Part shown: piece by piece, positions 30,532 to 41,479 of the stretch
How positions within the stretch are numbered: the stretch's first letter is position 1
Layout of the letters: each line of letters opens with the position of its first letter
Assembly: GCA_033064195.1 (NCBI GenBank)
Contig: JARBJD010000161.1
Location: 99,548 to 163,547 of the forward strand
Origin: Blattamonas nauphoetae
Taxonomy: Eukaryota > Preaxostyla > Oxymonadida
Length of the DNA stretch: 64,000 nucleotides
Direction of reading: 5' to 3'
Notes under the pieces: generated by a model
Databases searched by the model: none
What the model saw: only the letters and a program-made list of their open reading frames with translations
What the model was told of the DNA's origin: nothing
Position numbers and translations under genes: made by a program

Positions 30532-32741
30532 CAGCTCGACTAGTTCTGAATTGTATTTTAATTATTCAGAAATGAACATAATTGTTCAGAAATGTGTTTT
30601 GATTGTTCAGAAATGAACATGATTGTTCAGAAATGAATTTTAATTTTTCAGAAATGAACATGAATTATTCGTAAATGAACAGTGATTTTTCTGAAATGAA
30701 CAATGATTATTCGGAAATGAACAGTGATTGTTCAGAAATGAACGGCTCTTTTTCGGATTTATTTTTGAGACCACTCGTTTTAGAAAAGACTGACAGAACG
30801 AAGGGAAACACTCTTGTGTGGTGAATTATTGATGAAGCAGTTTATTCTTCAGGTTCTTCCACTCGTGGTCCTTGGTCTGGTGGCATGATTGCTTGCGGAC
30901 TTGGAGCATGTGGGCCGTTCGAATCGCGGTTGAACTGTTCTTGTGTTCGATTGAGAGCCAAATCACCTCGGCGAGCGACAATTGGATGAAGTCTGAGAGA
31001 CACAAATCTGATGGCCGCGGATATCTTCCGATGAGGAATTGCACTGAGAGATTCCGAAAGATGAATCCGCAGTTGATCCTCTGTTCTGACATGAGAAGGA
31101 ATCGAACTCCCACCTTTCCACATGCCAAAGACGTACTCGATCGGATTCAACTCACATGAATTTGGTGGAGTGAACAGAGTTGTGTAATTTTTCGATCTGA
31201 TGAGCTCTTTCACCTCATCCGTCTTGTGCAAGCCAACATTGTCCATAATCAGTGTGCAGCTTTCATTCGTTCTTCTTTGAAGGGACTCAAAAAGTGAGAG
31301 GAGGAAATGTTGGAATTCAAGAGCAGACACAGTTCCTTGAACCCACGTCACATGAACAACACCCCACGCTTCAGAGATCGCTGTGATTGCAGTGAGATTT
31401 TCCGTTTGCAATCGACGAACTCGTTGAAGGCAACGCTGACCGATTGGAGCACGACCTTGATTTTGGAAGCAGGTCTTGTTGAAGGAAGTTTCGTCGATGT
31501 AGACAGCAAATCCACCTTGAGAGAATGTTGTTGCGTATCGCTGAAGATAGTCGAGTCTCACGTCCTTTGTTTCCTCCGAATTGCGTTCGTGTTGGAGCAG
31601 TTCGACTTTCTTCACAGTGAACTTTGTACACCCGTGTTCCACCATTTTTGGTGAAGTTAGGTGAGCATTGATTGTCGACACTGCAACCGATGTTCCATGA
31701 TTCTCCTCGACGAGAGTTTTGAGTTCTTCTCCCTTCAAGAGTGGGTTTTGAAGAATTGCATCATTCATTGATCGTGAAATTTCTGGAGTGATTTTTCGAT
31801 AGACTGCTCCCCCACGAGGCTTGGGAGCAGGTTTTCCAGATGCGATGTTGTTGATTGTTCCTTTCGAGATGTTCCACTTTTCGACAATCAAATCGTACTT
31901 CTTCCCTTCCTTCACTTCATCGAGGACCAATTCGCGTTCACGAGGCGTGAGAATGGTGTATGATCGTCGGGGCTTTGGGGCAGGACGAGAAGTTGGACGA
32001 CCACGTTTCATCTTCTGAGGAGCTGGTAGTTCAACAAACTCATGAGGATCTTGTGGAAGAAGAGGTTCAGGTGGGCTTGCACTATCAACTGCTTCAATTC
32101 TTTCTGGCAAGAGTCTTCGAAGTTCATCTTTCGATCGTTTGAGACTTGTTCGAATAAAATCCTGACTGAATCCGCCTGTGAGAAGCCCATCCTGCTGACT
32201 TTCCATCCCAGATTCACAATCAACAACTTCATCACCAAAGAACCATCCATCCGATTCGTTGAGAGATTGGTATTGTATTTGTCTTTCGGTGATCGATGAG
32301 TTTTGAGACTCGTCAGTCTCAGATTCATCATCGATGAGAGAAAAGGAGCGTTCCATGAAATTTCGCGATGATTTTCCAGAAAAATCTTCTCCGTTTATCA
32401 TCTGATGTCGCAATTGGAAATGGCTACGCGTAATTTTTTTAGACAATTTAAGGGTCCGATCAACCTTTTTTCATTTTTCAGAAGCCTGAATATAGCTTCT
32501 AAATTGCATCTGGACAACTCATTTTGATCCTTCATTTATGAAAAATTAGTATTCATTTCAGAAAAATCACTGTTCATTTGGGAAGAATCACTGTTCATTT
32601 CTGAACAATCTCTGTTCATTTCTGAACAATTATGTTCATTTCTGAAAAATTAAAGTACATTTCTGAACAATTATGTTCATTTCTGAATAATTAAAATCTA
32701 TTTCTGAAAAATTAAAATGCATTTCAGAACTAGTCGAGCTG
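30532..32741 (-). mobile_element. Tc1/mariner element, intact-looking (2210 bp)
   Basis: The ends are CAGCTCGACTAGTTCTGAA and its reverse complement, each flanked by TA (30530-30531 and 32742-32743), the canonical Tc1/mariner target duplication. Inside each TIR lies an array of ~22-bp repeats (attgttcagaaatgaaca-type), about nine copies on the left (30545-30745) and eight on the right (32545-32725). The arrays are in inverse orientation to each other. A single transposase gene fills the interior. The element interrupts a pogo transposase gene, whose frame is restored exactly if 2210 bp plus one TA are set aside. Confidence 0.9.
30842..32401 (-). CDS. Tc1/mariner DD34E transposase
   Basis: The first in-frame ATG (MINGEDFSGKSSRN) gives 519 residues, ended by TAA. 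Residues ~1-130 are acidic and Ser-rich, unusually long for the family. A helix-turn-helix pair follows (ERELVLDEVKEGKKYD, ISKGTINNIASGK; TSVAVSTINAHLTS). The DDE_3 core has Asp in VYIDETSF, Asp in LIMDNVGLHK and Glu in CELNPIEYVFG, with 34 residues between the last two. All catalytic acids are present and no stop or frameshift is seen. Given intact TIRs it is a good candidate for an active or recently active element. The enzyme would act in the nucleus on its own TIRs and insert at TA. Confidence 0.92.
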   Translation of the reverse strand: MINGEDFSGKSSRNFMERSFSLIDDESETDESQNSSITERQIQYQSLNESDGWFFGDEVVDCESGMESQQDGLLTGGFSQDFIRTSLKRSKDELRRLLPERIEAVDSASPPEPLLPQDPHEFVELPAPQKMKRGRPTSRPAPKPRRSYTILTPRERELVLDEVKEGKKYDLIVEKWNISKGTINNIASGKPAPKPRGGAVYRKITPEISRSMNDAILQNPLLKGEELKTLVEENHGTSVAVSTINAHLTSPKMVEHGCTKFTVKKVELLQHERNSEETKDVRLDYLQRYATTFSQGGFAVYIDETSFNKTCFQNQGRAPIGQRCLQRVRRLQTENLTAITAISEAWGVVHVTWVQGTVSALEFQHFLLSLFESLQRRTNESCTLIMDNVGLHKTDEVKELIRSKNYTTLFTPPNSCELNPIEYVFGMWKGGSSIPSHVRTEDQLRIHLSESLSAIPHRKISAAIRFVSLRLHPIVARRGDLALNRTQEQFNRDSNGPHAPSPQAIMPPDQGPRVEEPEE

Positions 32742-34219
32742 TACAGATCATCTCCGGTCTCCACGGGCAGTTCAGCATGTTCTCTCTCAGTCCGACCTTC
32801 GTAAACACGAGTTTTCCAATCAAAGAGCTCTTCATACTCCTCATCACTCCGAATGCATTCGTTAATCAATTTTCTTTCAGAATCACAGGTGTTTGTTGTT
32901 TCTTCTGAGGCGTCACGAAGTAGATAGAGCATTTTTGCCGGGCTAGCTCTGACCAGCCCACATTTTGCAAATCCGCCTTGAACATTCTGGCGAATAAGGG
33001 CCTTCTCGATTGCACAAACGATCCGATCTAGAAAAGCATCAATGGCGGCCTGATCTTTCTTGTTCTTCGGGAATTCGATTCCTGCCAAGTTCCGCTTAAA
33101 TTCTCGATTACAGACCGCATCCAGCGGCTGTAAGAAGTGGGAACAATGGGACGGGAGGAGAATCACATCAATCTTGTGTTGGGCAAGCAGCGAGACCCAT
33201 TCCAGGTTATTTCTTGATGTATGTCCGTCGCATATCAATAGAGCCCGAAGATCTGTGTCCTGTAGTTGCCCCAAAGTTGGGTCTGTTTCAATCTGTCGCT
33301 TCCGGAAATCTCGCAGCATGCCTCGGACTGTTGAGATTTCCGGAATGAGTTCGTCCCTCCAAAGGTCGAAGAAGATTGATGACTCCATCCAGCCTTTCCT
33401 TGTGTGGTGGACGGTCACTGTTTCTCCCAGGCTATTGGCTATTCGTGGCAGTGGATATTCATTGTGGAAAAGCAAATGAGTTTTGAACTTCCGTCCCGAC
33501 GCCGCGACAGTGAAAAGAGCTGTCATCTTTGTCATTGGTTTCGTTTGGACTACATAATGTTGTCCACGGTCGGTAGACCCAATGCACTTCCCTGGTCTGT
33601 AATTTTTCGATTGAAGGCTTGTTTCGTCGCACTGCAGAATTAGATCCCATTCATATTTATGTTTGAGTAGTAAAGTGTGTAGTTTGCTGAGCCAAGGGAC
33701 TACGTTTTGCCGGGTCGAAGCCGTGTACCGAGCTAAATCCACTGAGTGAGGCGTGATGGGCTTTAAAGACGTATGTCTTTCAAGGAAGAGATATACCCAT
33801 CCAGGCGAAGGTAATTGTACTTCTTGCCGGAAGAATCGTCTTTTTGATTTGATGTGGAAAGCCTGGATTGATCATGATGAGAAAAAACATACGTACGCAC
33901 GCACCTTTGTATATAGCGCACATTTGTTTTGTTTGTCGAGTGTAAGTAACATTTTGAGTAAAACGAGCTCTTCTTCGACTTCAAGGTAGGGCGGTGCCCC
34001 CATTCTTCCTGGAATAGTCCCAAATTTCTGGGCCTTTTCTGCTCGTTTTCTGATTTCCTGCTTGCATTTCTTGGGTGACGATTTTCCCCGCTTTTTGGGA
34101 AGGATCGGGGGAAGGTCAACCCATTCACTAGAAGGCGATTCCTCTGAATGTTCGGAGATGTCCATTTTTTCGACCCATAATTTCATCGAAGTCTGATACA
34201 ATAGTGTATAAAGTGTCCC

Positions 34220-36336
34220 AATAGAGATTTCATTGAATCTCGAGCTTTCAAGAACTCCTCCATTTCCTTCCTTTCTGCTGATCGACGAGAAATTGGACGA
34301 TGCGAGCTTGAGAGTGCCAGCAGAGTGCGAGATCAGAGCAGACGAGGAGAGGACAAATGAGGAGAACGAGCATTCTGAGATGTCGGCTGATCCTGATTCT
34401 GAGATTGTGATCAGTGACGATGAACGAGCTGTCGAGTCGCTCTGAAAGACAAGCTGGGCGAGAGTGAGTAGTGATTCGTGAACAACAAATCCACCACTCG
34501 ATCCAACAGAAATCACTGCTGAATCATCAAATGGAGAGAGTGTGATGTCGTGAGTGCTGATTGAGATGGACGAGGCGAGTGAAGTTTCAGAGTGGATGAC
34601 GAGTGAGTGGGTTTTATCTCCATCGAGATGCGAGTGAGCCAAGTCCATTCCAACACATTTTCGATCTGAAAGACCACAGCCAGACACGTCTCGTCCACCT
34701 GATCCAACTGAGATGGAGTTGCTGTTGTATTCTGCGAGGAAGGCGAGCAGACTCACTGAACGATAATCAGATTCCAGCTTCTCCGAAAGGTCTGTTCCCC
34801 AAAGAAGAGAATCGTGTGTTGGTGTGGAGAGCGACTCGATTGTTGTCGCCCAGTTCGACTTGGAGATGAGAGTGAATGACCTTCAACAAACACCCAACTT
34901 CCCGTTTCTGTCGAACCACACGAACAATAATCTTCGAAAGTCGAGTTGATTACAAGATTCGAAGATTGGACAACAGCAGCGCAAGATACAAAGATCACTC
35001 CGCCCTTTCCACCCGACGAACACGACGTGAACGATCCTCCATCGATGCAGAGGCGGTCGGTCGTTGAACTGAGTGTGCAATGCACCACACTTCCATCACC
35101 CGCCGCCCTCGAGACTTTCGCGACTTCGCAGCCTGTCATTTCCACCTCTCCTCCGCTTTGTTCAATCAGGATCGACGATCCCAGTTCGAAGCGATGATCG
35201 AAGAGCATGGCTGTGTCTGTCAGAGTGAGAGAGCCAGACGAGACAGAGAAGAGAGGTGTCGAGGAAGACGGCGAAGCTGCAGTTGTTAGAATGTCGAGAG
35301 AGGAGAGTGAGAGCCATCCGTCCGAAACAAGAAAGATCGTTTGGGTGATGACATCAGGAAGAGACACGATGAGACTCGACAGAGTCAGAGATGTCGATGT
35401 CTGAACGCTGAATTGAGCGGAGGACGTCAAAGAGATTTCAAATGGTGAAGACGCAGAAGAGATCACAGAGCCACTCGATTTCGCGAGTAGAGTTGAGGAG
35501 AGGGAGGAATCTGAGTCGAGAAGGACGTTTTGATTTGCTTCGGTCAGCTTGGAGTGAGTCACGACGAGAGACGAGCACGGCAGCTGCACTGCTCCACAAT
35601 TCGAATGATCCCAGAACTCTGAGTTGATGTGAACAGCGCCTGTCGAGTGTCCAAATAACAGATACGCAATCGGATGACTCAGAGACGTGTTTTCCACGTT
35701 TTCGAACCAGTTCTCCACAATCATCACAAGCTGCTGACTCCAGCGACGTCCCTTCAATCAAGATCTCGTGCGTCCCACACGAACTGGGGTTTGTCACAGA
35801 CACGTCTTTCAACTGAAGGTTCGTCGACGTGAACCCATCCGACCGAGAAATGAACAGACTCCGACCCTTCCAGACGACACACACTTGCTTCCATTCAGAG
35901 TCACTCTGGACAGACAAACTGATCCAGACGAACAAAAGTGAATCACCGCTCCTGAACCAGAATTCTCGATCGAGTCAAAGTCAACGTCGCACACACTCAC
36001 CGATCCGCTTTTAGAGACTGAAATCAAACTATTCAACAACGATAGTGCAATTGACGGGATTGTCGTCGAGTACAGGCTCGCGGATCCACCAGAGATCGAC
36101 AAAAGTGGCGCCGAGCGCACTGAGACAGGATGAGTGATTGCGCACGATCCTTCCACAATCAGCGACCCAGACTCCGTCGAGAAGAGGGGAGTGGTTGATG
36201 AAACAAGATTCATTTTTGTCCCATGAATCGTCAGACTCCCTCCACACACTCGACCAACCGAAATCCCAATTTCAGTCAACCCATCTCCAATCGTACACAT
36301 CGGCAATGTCATCCATCCACCCTCAATCAACGTCAC
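34220..36336 (-). pseudogene. Beta-helix-type surface gene, 3' half, several frame changes
   Basis: Frames 36336-35809, 35757-34753 and 34756-~34225 continue the gene from 38579. A TGA at 36346-36348 lies in frame between MKIGPMAEG and VVTLIEGGW. Strand-and-turn repeats are clear: GSLIVEGSCAITHPVSV, GSASLYSTTIPSIAL, GSVSVCDVDFDSIENSGSG, LSLSSLDILTTA and GGEVEMTGCEVAKVSRA. One C-G...P-C motif, HSNCGAVQLPCSSLV, follows STGAVHINSEFWD. The module end FEDYCSCGSTETGSWVFVEG matches 23.9 kb. The gene runs into the pogo-type element at about 34220, after GNGGVLESSRF. Confidence 0.6.
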
Positions 36337-36470
36337 AACGCCAGATCAACCTTCCGCCATCGGCCCAATCTTCATTGAGATCCCAGACAGAACCAGTTCA
36401 GACGTGCTCGATTTCCCAATCGACAGTTGTCCATCTCCTTCAATCCAAAGACAGGCTCCAGTCGACTGAG

Positions 36471-38579
36471 TCAGAGTCCATTCTGCTCGCCCTTCAGCTT
36501 TCCCTGAGATTCCACAATCGAGCAGCACGGCAGCTGCACTCTTCCACAATTCCAATGGTCTTCCCCAGCTGTGTTGATGTGAACTGATCCACTTGTGTGC
36601 GCATGCCACAAATACAAAAGACACCACTCCTCCAATCCTTCTCTTCCGAAGAACCGTTTCTTCTCAATTTCAGACATCAGCGAGTTCGTTGGAAGAGAAA
36701 GCGTCGAATTGAAAGGAAGAAGGGTGTCGTTGACGGCTGTCTGGCTGAGATCTGCTGAGTTCACAAAAAGGTGCGAGCCTGTCCCATTCGACCAGATTCC
36801 ACTGAGGATGTCGGCTGAGTCTGTTGAGAATCCGGCACTTGTGTGGAGGACGATGGCTGATCCCTCGCTTTCGTGCGTGAATTCCACATTTCGGATTCTC
36901 GATGACGAGAGATGCAGCGTGCCCTTCGACGCCACAAACACGCCAGAAGACGAGCAAGTGCAATCAATTCCGATTTGAAGCGACGACAGCAACAGAACGG
37001 CAGATGAAGCGTCGATTTTGAATTGCGATTCAATCGTGAACGATGACGATGCGGTGAACGGCGATGACATTTCACACGCACAAGAGACACTCATTCTGGA
37101 GATCGAAAACTTCAACGACGACGCAACACCAGACTCTAAACTCGAGCAGCTCACACTCGACGACCCACAGTTCACGTGCGGGCTGGAGTGAACAGAATCA
37201 CTCACAAAAACTGTTCCTGAAGGGACGACACCCAGAAACAGAAGAAGGGACAGCTCGGACAGTTCGTCCGACGAATCAAGAGACCGATCCACTCTATATA
37301 ACCACCCTGCTTCTGTGTCTTCGGAGAAACTCTCACTCCAAATATTTCGAGTGATCGAAGTGTCCAGCCCTGATGTCTTCACTCGAACTAGCGTTCCTTT
37401 GATCTCTGACGAGCACGAGCATCTCGTGAACGCCGTTCCCACAACTGAAATCTTTCCATCTGTGTCGGCAACGACCAGCGGGTCTGATGTCGTTTCGAAG
37501 TCGGAGAAGGAGACAGAGGAGAGCGTGAAGTCAGCCAACGGAACAGCACCACCAGACGGATGCACCAGCTGGATCAGTGCATTCGCCAGTCGCGCTGTTC
37601 CACTCGTCGTTGTGTTGAATGTGCACAACTCAATCGGCCTTCCATCAGATTTCGTCAGCGGTTCCGAGTATTCTTCCTCCAACGAGCATACAATCCCGAC
37701 ATCAAACAGCTTCAGACTCTCCCCACCCGACTCCACACAGAACAGCCCACACTTCGCAATCGGCCAGAGGTCCAGTCCAGAAACAGACAGCTTCGCACTT
37801 TCTTTGATTGTGAAGAGTGACGACGCGGTCGTGCTCGGCACAATCACGATTTCCGATCGAGCAACTGTCGCTTCGGCGGGCGTTTTCGCTTTCGTTCCGA
37901 CCACAGACACATCCTGATCCTTCACAACCACTTCTGTCTCATTGAACGTCAAGTTGTGAACAAACTGGATCGATTGCGGGAAAAATTGACCACCAGTCGA
38001 ATACTTCTTCGTCAGATGGGTGATCCCATACCCGAGCGTCGCACAGAAGGACGATGTCCATTTGCAGGTCGGAACGTCTTCTCCACTCTTTCCCGTCATC
38101 AGCTCAGACACTGACCCGTTCACCGACACAATCGGCGTTGGGATCAGAAGACCAATCTTCGCCGAGTCCTCTGGCGAGCGTCCTTCAATCGCCACATGGT
38201 GGTCGTAGCTGAACGATCCGCCTCCAAACGACACCAGACTTGAAGTCGGCACTGATCCAAACAGTTCCGACGTGATGAACAGGTCATTTCCTGACTCCGC
38301 CAGATTGTCTTCGAAGTGAGCGTGGTAAAGCGGCTGGTCGTTGAGGCTGATGGGAGTCGCGTGAGTCGAGGTTCCAGTCACAAACAGTGCCCCTCCCTTT
38401 CCTGTCGGATGCGAAGTATCAGAACTGCCTCCAACTGCCACACAGTTTGTGAACGACACGGCCAATTTTGATGCCTCCTCGTCCTCGTCGGCCTCCTCTC
38501 GCTCCATCTCCTTCATTTTGGAGATTCTGTTCACACACTTCCGAAGGGTCATGGTGAGACTACGCAAAGTTGAGAGCAT
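36471..38579 (-). CDS. Large beta-helix-type surface protein, 702-codon frame
   Basis: This is one of the longest clean frames in the window. The beginning (TLRKCVNRISKMKEMER, then acidic) is unlike the rest and the true start is uncertain. From about residue 45 it is a Ser/Thr/Val-rich repeat of short strands: VSFTNCVAVGGSS, GGALFVTGTSTH, KLSVSGLDLWPIAKCGLFC, KISVVGTAFTRCSCSS, GTLHLSSSRIRNVEFTH. Two modules end in SGTVFVSDSVHSS with HVNCGSSSVSCSSL, and SGSVHINTAGED with HWNCGRVQLPCCSI. A frame change near 36490 separates it from the downstream half. No membrane anchor is seen in this part. The parallel beta-helix architecture and likely surface exposure are family inference. Confidence 0.65.
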   Translation of the reverse strand: MLSTLRSLTMTLRKCVNRISKMKEMEREEADEDEEASKLAVSFTNCVAVGGSSDTSHPTGKGGALFVTGTSTHATPISLNDQPLYHAHFEDNLAESGNDLFITSELFGSVPTSSLVSFGGGSFSYDHHVAIEGRSPEDSAKIGLLIPTPIVSVNGSVSELMTGKSGEDVPTCKWTSSFCATLGYGITHLTKKYSTGGQFFPQSIQFVHNLTFNETEVVVKDQDVSVVGTKAKTPAEATVARSEIVIVPSTTASSLFTIKESAKLSVSGLDLWPIAKCGLFCVESGGESLKLFDVGIVCSLEEEYSEPLTKSDGRPIELCTFNTTTSGTARLANALIQLVHPSGGAVPLADFTLSSVSFSDFETTSDPLVVADTDGKISVVGTAFTRCSCSSEIKGTLVRVKTSGLDTSITRNIWSESFSEDTEAGWLYRVDRSLDSSDELSELSLLLFLGVVPSGTVFVSDSVHSSPHVNCGSSSVSCSSLESGVASSLKFSISRMSVSCACEMSSPFTASSSFTIESQFKIDASSAVLLLSSLQIGIDCTCSSSGVFVASKGTLHLSSSRIRNVEFTHESEGSAIVLHTSAGFSTDSADILSGIWSNGTGSHLFVNSADLSQTAVNDTLLPFNSTLSLPTNSLMSEIEKKRFFGREGLEEWCLLYLWHAHTSGSVHINTAGEDHWNCGRVQLPCCSIVESQGKLKGEQNGL

Positions 38580-38667
38580 GGGACACAGTGAACGTGCTGC
38601 GTGCGACAGGGTTCACAACAGAATATGATCCACAATCGGCAGGTCTTCGTGCGTGATTGGGAATATT

Positions 38668-39509
38668 TCATTTTTTCTGCGAAATCAGATTCGCCAAGTT
38701 CGGGTTGTCGCCGAGCGCAATCTCCGACTCCGCTGTGAAAGGAAAGGAGGTTGTTGGGACGAGTAGACAGAGCGGATGGTGATTGCTGGTGGGGGTGTAC
38801 GTCGAGCAATGATTCAGAAAAAGATGAGACAAGTCAGACCCAAAGAAGAACGCATCGTCGAAAAGGGGAAGAGTCTCATCGACCAACACAGGACGATGGC
38901 TGGACGAAGTCTGTGGAAGTAGAGTTGGCACGTCGATGAACAGCTGCGAGCTGATGTCAGCTGGCGGCTCGGAAGGGACGAGAGACGGACACGCCATCAG
39001 TGGGCCCCAAAATCGGTGGGCGGGATAGGAAGAGGCGAGTCGGGGACGGTGGAATGCGAGTCAACTAAAACATGGGCGAGAGCGTTCCACTCGAGAGATA
39101 TGATGGAGAAGTGAACGGAGGGGCGGAGCGGGTAGCGCGGTGGGATGATGAAGAGCACAGTGAACGTGGTCAGGTCAAACACACAGACAGTGCTGTCCTG
39201 GCTGACAGAGGCGACCATCGACGAGAGGGTGAACACGTCGGGCTCAGGCTCTCCGCCTGTGAAGAGGCCGCTGAAGGAATCGGAGTTGTCGGCCACAAAA
39301 TCTCGATGCTCGTCTGCCTGCGCAGTGATGGTCGACATCAGCCGCAGCTGCTCGATTTCGGCGGAGGAGAGGCGTGTGAGGAGGTCAATGTCGTCTTTGA
39401 TGGCGCTGTCGATGCTGCAGTGTTCCATGTCCGTCATTTTCGACAGATCCTTCTTCTCCTCGTCCATCGCTGAGACATGCAGATCATCACGTTGAACGGG
39501 TAAATCCAA
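38668..39509 (-). CDS. Unrecognised host protein in two frames
   Basis: Frame 39509-38997 (170 codons) has an acidic helical start (AMDEEKKDLSKMTDMEH, LLTRLSSAEIEQLRLMS) and then VFTLSSMVASVSQDSTVCVF, a WD40-like strand pair. Frame 38997-38668 continues with PADISSQLFIDVPTLLPQ, LPLFDDAFFFGSDLSHLFL and AESEIALGDNPNLANLIS. A one-step frame change or a short intron near 39000 links them. The style differs from the surface genes around it. It may be a cytosolic regulatory protein; I cannot name it. Confidence 0.4.
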
Positions 39510-39779
39510 ACATGAATCAACATACTGTGCACCTCAATCGCCTCTTCCTGTTCTGACTCTGTATTGAAGGGAGCGTGTACTCACTGGTGAAGATGAAGTG
39601 GGGATCCGGTTGGGGGATGAAGATGGATGAGACGATCACTCGGGGTTTGGGAGGGGGAGGGAGCGGGTGTCGTTGTTGGCTGTTACGCTGAGATCAGCTG
39701 ACTTCACAAAACAACAGAGAATCTCCACCCACTTCCAAATCAAACAATCCACATTTCTCAATTGCACGAAGATCGAGTC

Positions 39780-41133
39780 CAGACACTTATAGCTTCTTAT
39801 TTTTTTATTGTGAAGAGCGCCGATGCTGTCGTGCTTGGAACAATCTCCACAATCGACTGCGAGAATTGCTCCCAGACAGGAATCTCTTTATCAGATGGGT
39901 GATTCCAAACCCGAGCATCGCACAGAAATACGACGTCCATTTGCAGTTCACGGTGCCTTTTCCACTCTTTCCTGTCATGATGTCTGTGATTGATCCGTTT
40001 CTGAGGCAAAATGAACGACTGTTGAGTGGCCAAGTTGAGATAATGGAGGAGTCAGTGATGTCTGGTTCTTCTGATCAACTGCCGACTCTCATTTTGTTCG
40101 TTTCTGGATTTGATTCGACAATGTCGAACAATAATTTAGACATTTCGATCTGCCCACCACGACTTAACAGAAGGTCAGTCTTATTCGATTCTGGGAAGCA
40201 ATTTCACTGGGTTCTCAAGCAGCGCTGCTGGGTCGATGGTGTCGGGAACCGTGTCAATCTCAGTTGTGATTTCGGGTTGCAGATTGTCTGTGTGCGGATC
40301 GTCTGCTTTTGGTGGAGTTATCTTTGTTGATGTCATTGGCTCTGGAACGATCTCGATTGCGGACAACACGTTCAGTTCGAGGAGTATGTCCAAGCCGAAC
40401 GCGAGAGTGTTGCAGGGGAGAAGGGTCAGTCCGCACGAAGGGTGGTCGAATGACCCCATCCTTACATATATGTCGCCCGCAGTGAACGCGTTGCCGAAGT
40501 AGAGGAGTGAAACTGGCCTGCCAATCGGGGATGAACGACCTGTGAAGCGGAACAGGTCGGGCGGGCGGATCTCGTCGTAGTTGGGCAGAGTGCCGAAGAA
40601 GGAGCATTCCGCGATCGGCACGCCGAAGTCTTTGTCGGGCGAGATGGATGAAGACTCAGTTTCCTCCTGAAGAGTGGACTCAAAACCACAAAAGTTTCGT
40701 TTTCAGCCTCTTCGAGTGAGCTTGAGTTGTGAAATTAGACAGACTGACAATGACCGACGCTTAGTTGCAACATATCAGGTTGAGGAACTGGGGAGAACAG
40801 AATTCATCAGGAACATTGTGACGGTGTCTGTGCGAGATGCAGATGACCAGATTACAATAAAGATTGCTGATACTCAATTGTCATCGGTGAGTCTGAGGGA
40901 AGATATCAGTTCTTTTCCTCCAGCGATGTTTGCTGAGCGAGAGTCTAACAGGTTGAGTGGAGTTGAGTGGAAAAGTGGCAATCCACAAGCGTGACAAGTT
41001 GAGAGGGGACGGAGAGGATGTTGCAGATTGTCCATATGAGGTTCCCCAGATCCGTGTAAATGACCGTATCACCTTTGACAGAACCATCCTTGACTCCGGC
41101 CTTTTGAATGAGTTTGGCATGTCGTGATTTCAT
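39780..41133 (-). pseudogene. Beta-helix-type surface gene fragments
   Basis: Frame 40621-40181 (146 codons) has FFGTLPNYDEIRPPDLF and the module end AGDIYVRMGSFD with HPSCGLTLLPCNTL. At 39850-39790, EIVPSTTASALFTIKK duplicates the VPSTTASSLFTIKE of the 38579 gene, showing shared ancestry. At 41133-40945, DGSVKGDTVIYTDLGNL lies in another frame. Stops and frame changes separate the pieces. Confidence 0.45.
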
Positions 41134-41479
41134 GATGAAATTGTGAGTGGACTCGAGCGAGCAGATTCAGTTTTGAAGAAAGAAACCAGATCAGGCCGTG
41201 ACAACCGATTTGGGAGGAGGGAGGATGGAATGAGGAAGAGAGTGGAAGCATGAAGCGAGGGGGGTGCCCTGCTGATGTGGAGAGCAAGTCAGACTGCTGA
41301 CTCTGGTTGCATCTGGCGTGATGTGAGGGAGTGGGTCGAGACAGGGTGAGCGGAAGTATTGTCCGATAGGTCTACGAGTGTGTCTTCCACCGCTGCTTCG
41401 ACATGTGTTGTTAGGTTGAGGTGAGTTCGCTGTCGATCCTTGAGGGCGCTGAAAGGTTGAGTTTGTAACTGCCTTTCTG
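41134..41479. other. No recognised gene
   Basis: Only short minus-strand frames are present (41289-41552: LNLTTHVEAAVEDTLVDLSD) with no family match. Confidence 0.25.

Larger units (their letters stand above)
29938..34165 (-). pseudogene. Pogo/Tigger-type transposase split by a Tc1/mariner insertion
   Basis: The ATG at 34165 starts MDISEHSEESPSSEW. Without the Tc1 element and one TA the gene is 2016 nt (671 residues). A CENP-B-like DNA-binding region follows: GRMGAPPYLEVEEELVLL and PGWVYLFLERHTSLKPI. The catalytic core has Asp in LILQCDETSLQ, LLICDGHTS and FLQPLDAVCN, with DD35D spacing. The tail after the insertion reads LYQTVNGRRFWTTSG, typical of Jerky/Tigger C-termini, and ends in a TGA. 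One in-frame TGA (33872-33874) interrupts the DNA-binding region, and the Tc1 insertion sits after residue ~480. It is therefore doubly inactive, although otherwise well preserved. Confidence 0.8.

Noticed and set aside
30842-31200. TAA read as a sense codon extending the Tc1 transposase
   Set aside because: Beyond the TAA the frame enters the terminal repeat array and loses protein character, so it looks like a true stop.
33753-33989. Plus-strand 78-codon frame over the pogo DNA-binding region
   Set aside because: It is a shadow of the minus-strand transposase, whose motifs are clear.
34150-34230. Terminal inverted repeat of the second pogo element
   Set aside because: I compared 34150-34250 with 29880-29940 and found no convincing inverted match or TA pair with restored host frame.
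36138-36587. Plus-strand frames across the surface genes at 34-39 kb
   Set aside because: They lack the strand-and-turn repeats and C-G...P-C motifs that are clear on the minus strand.
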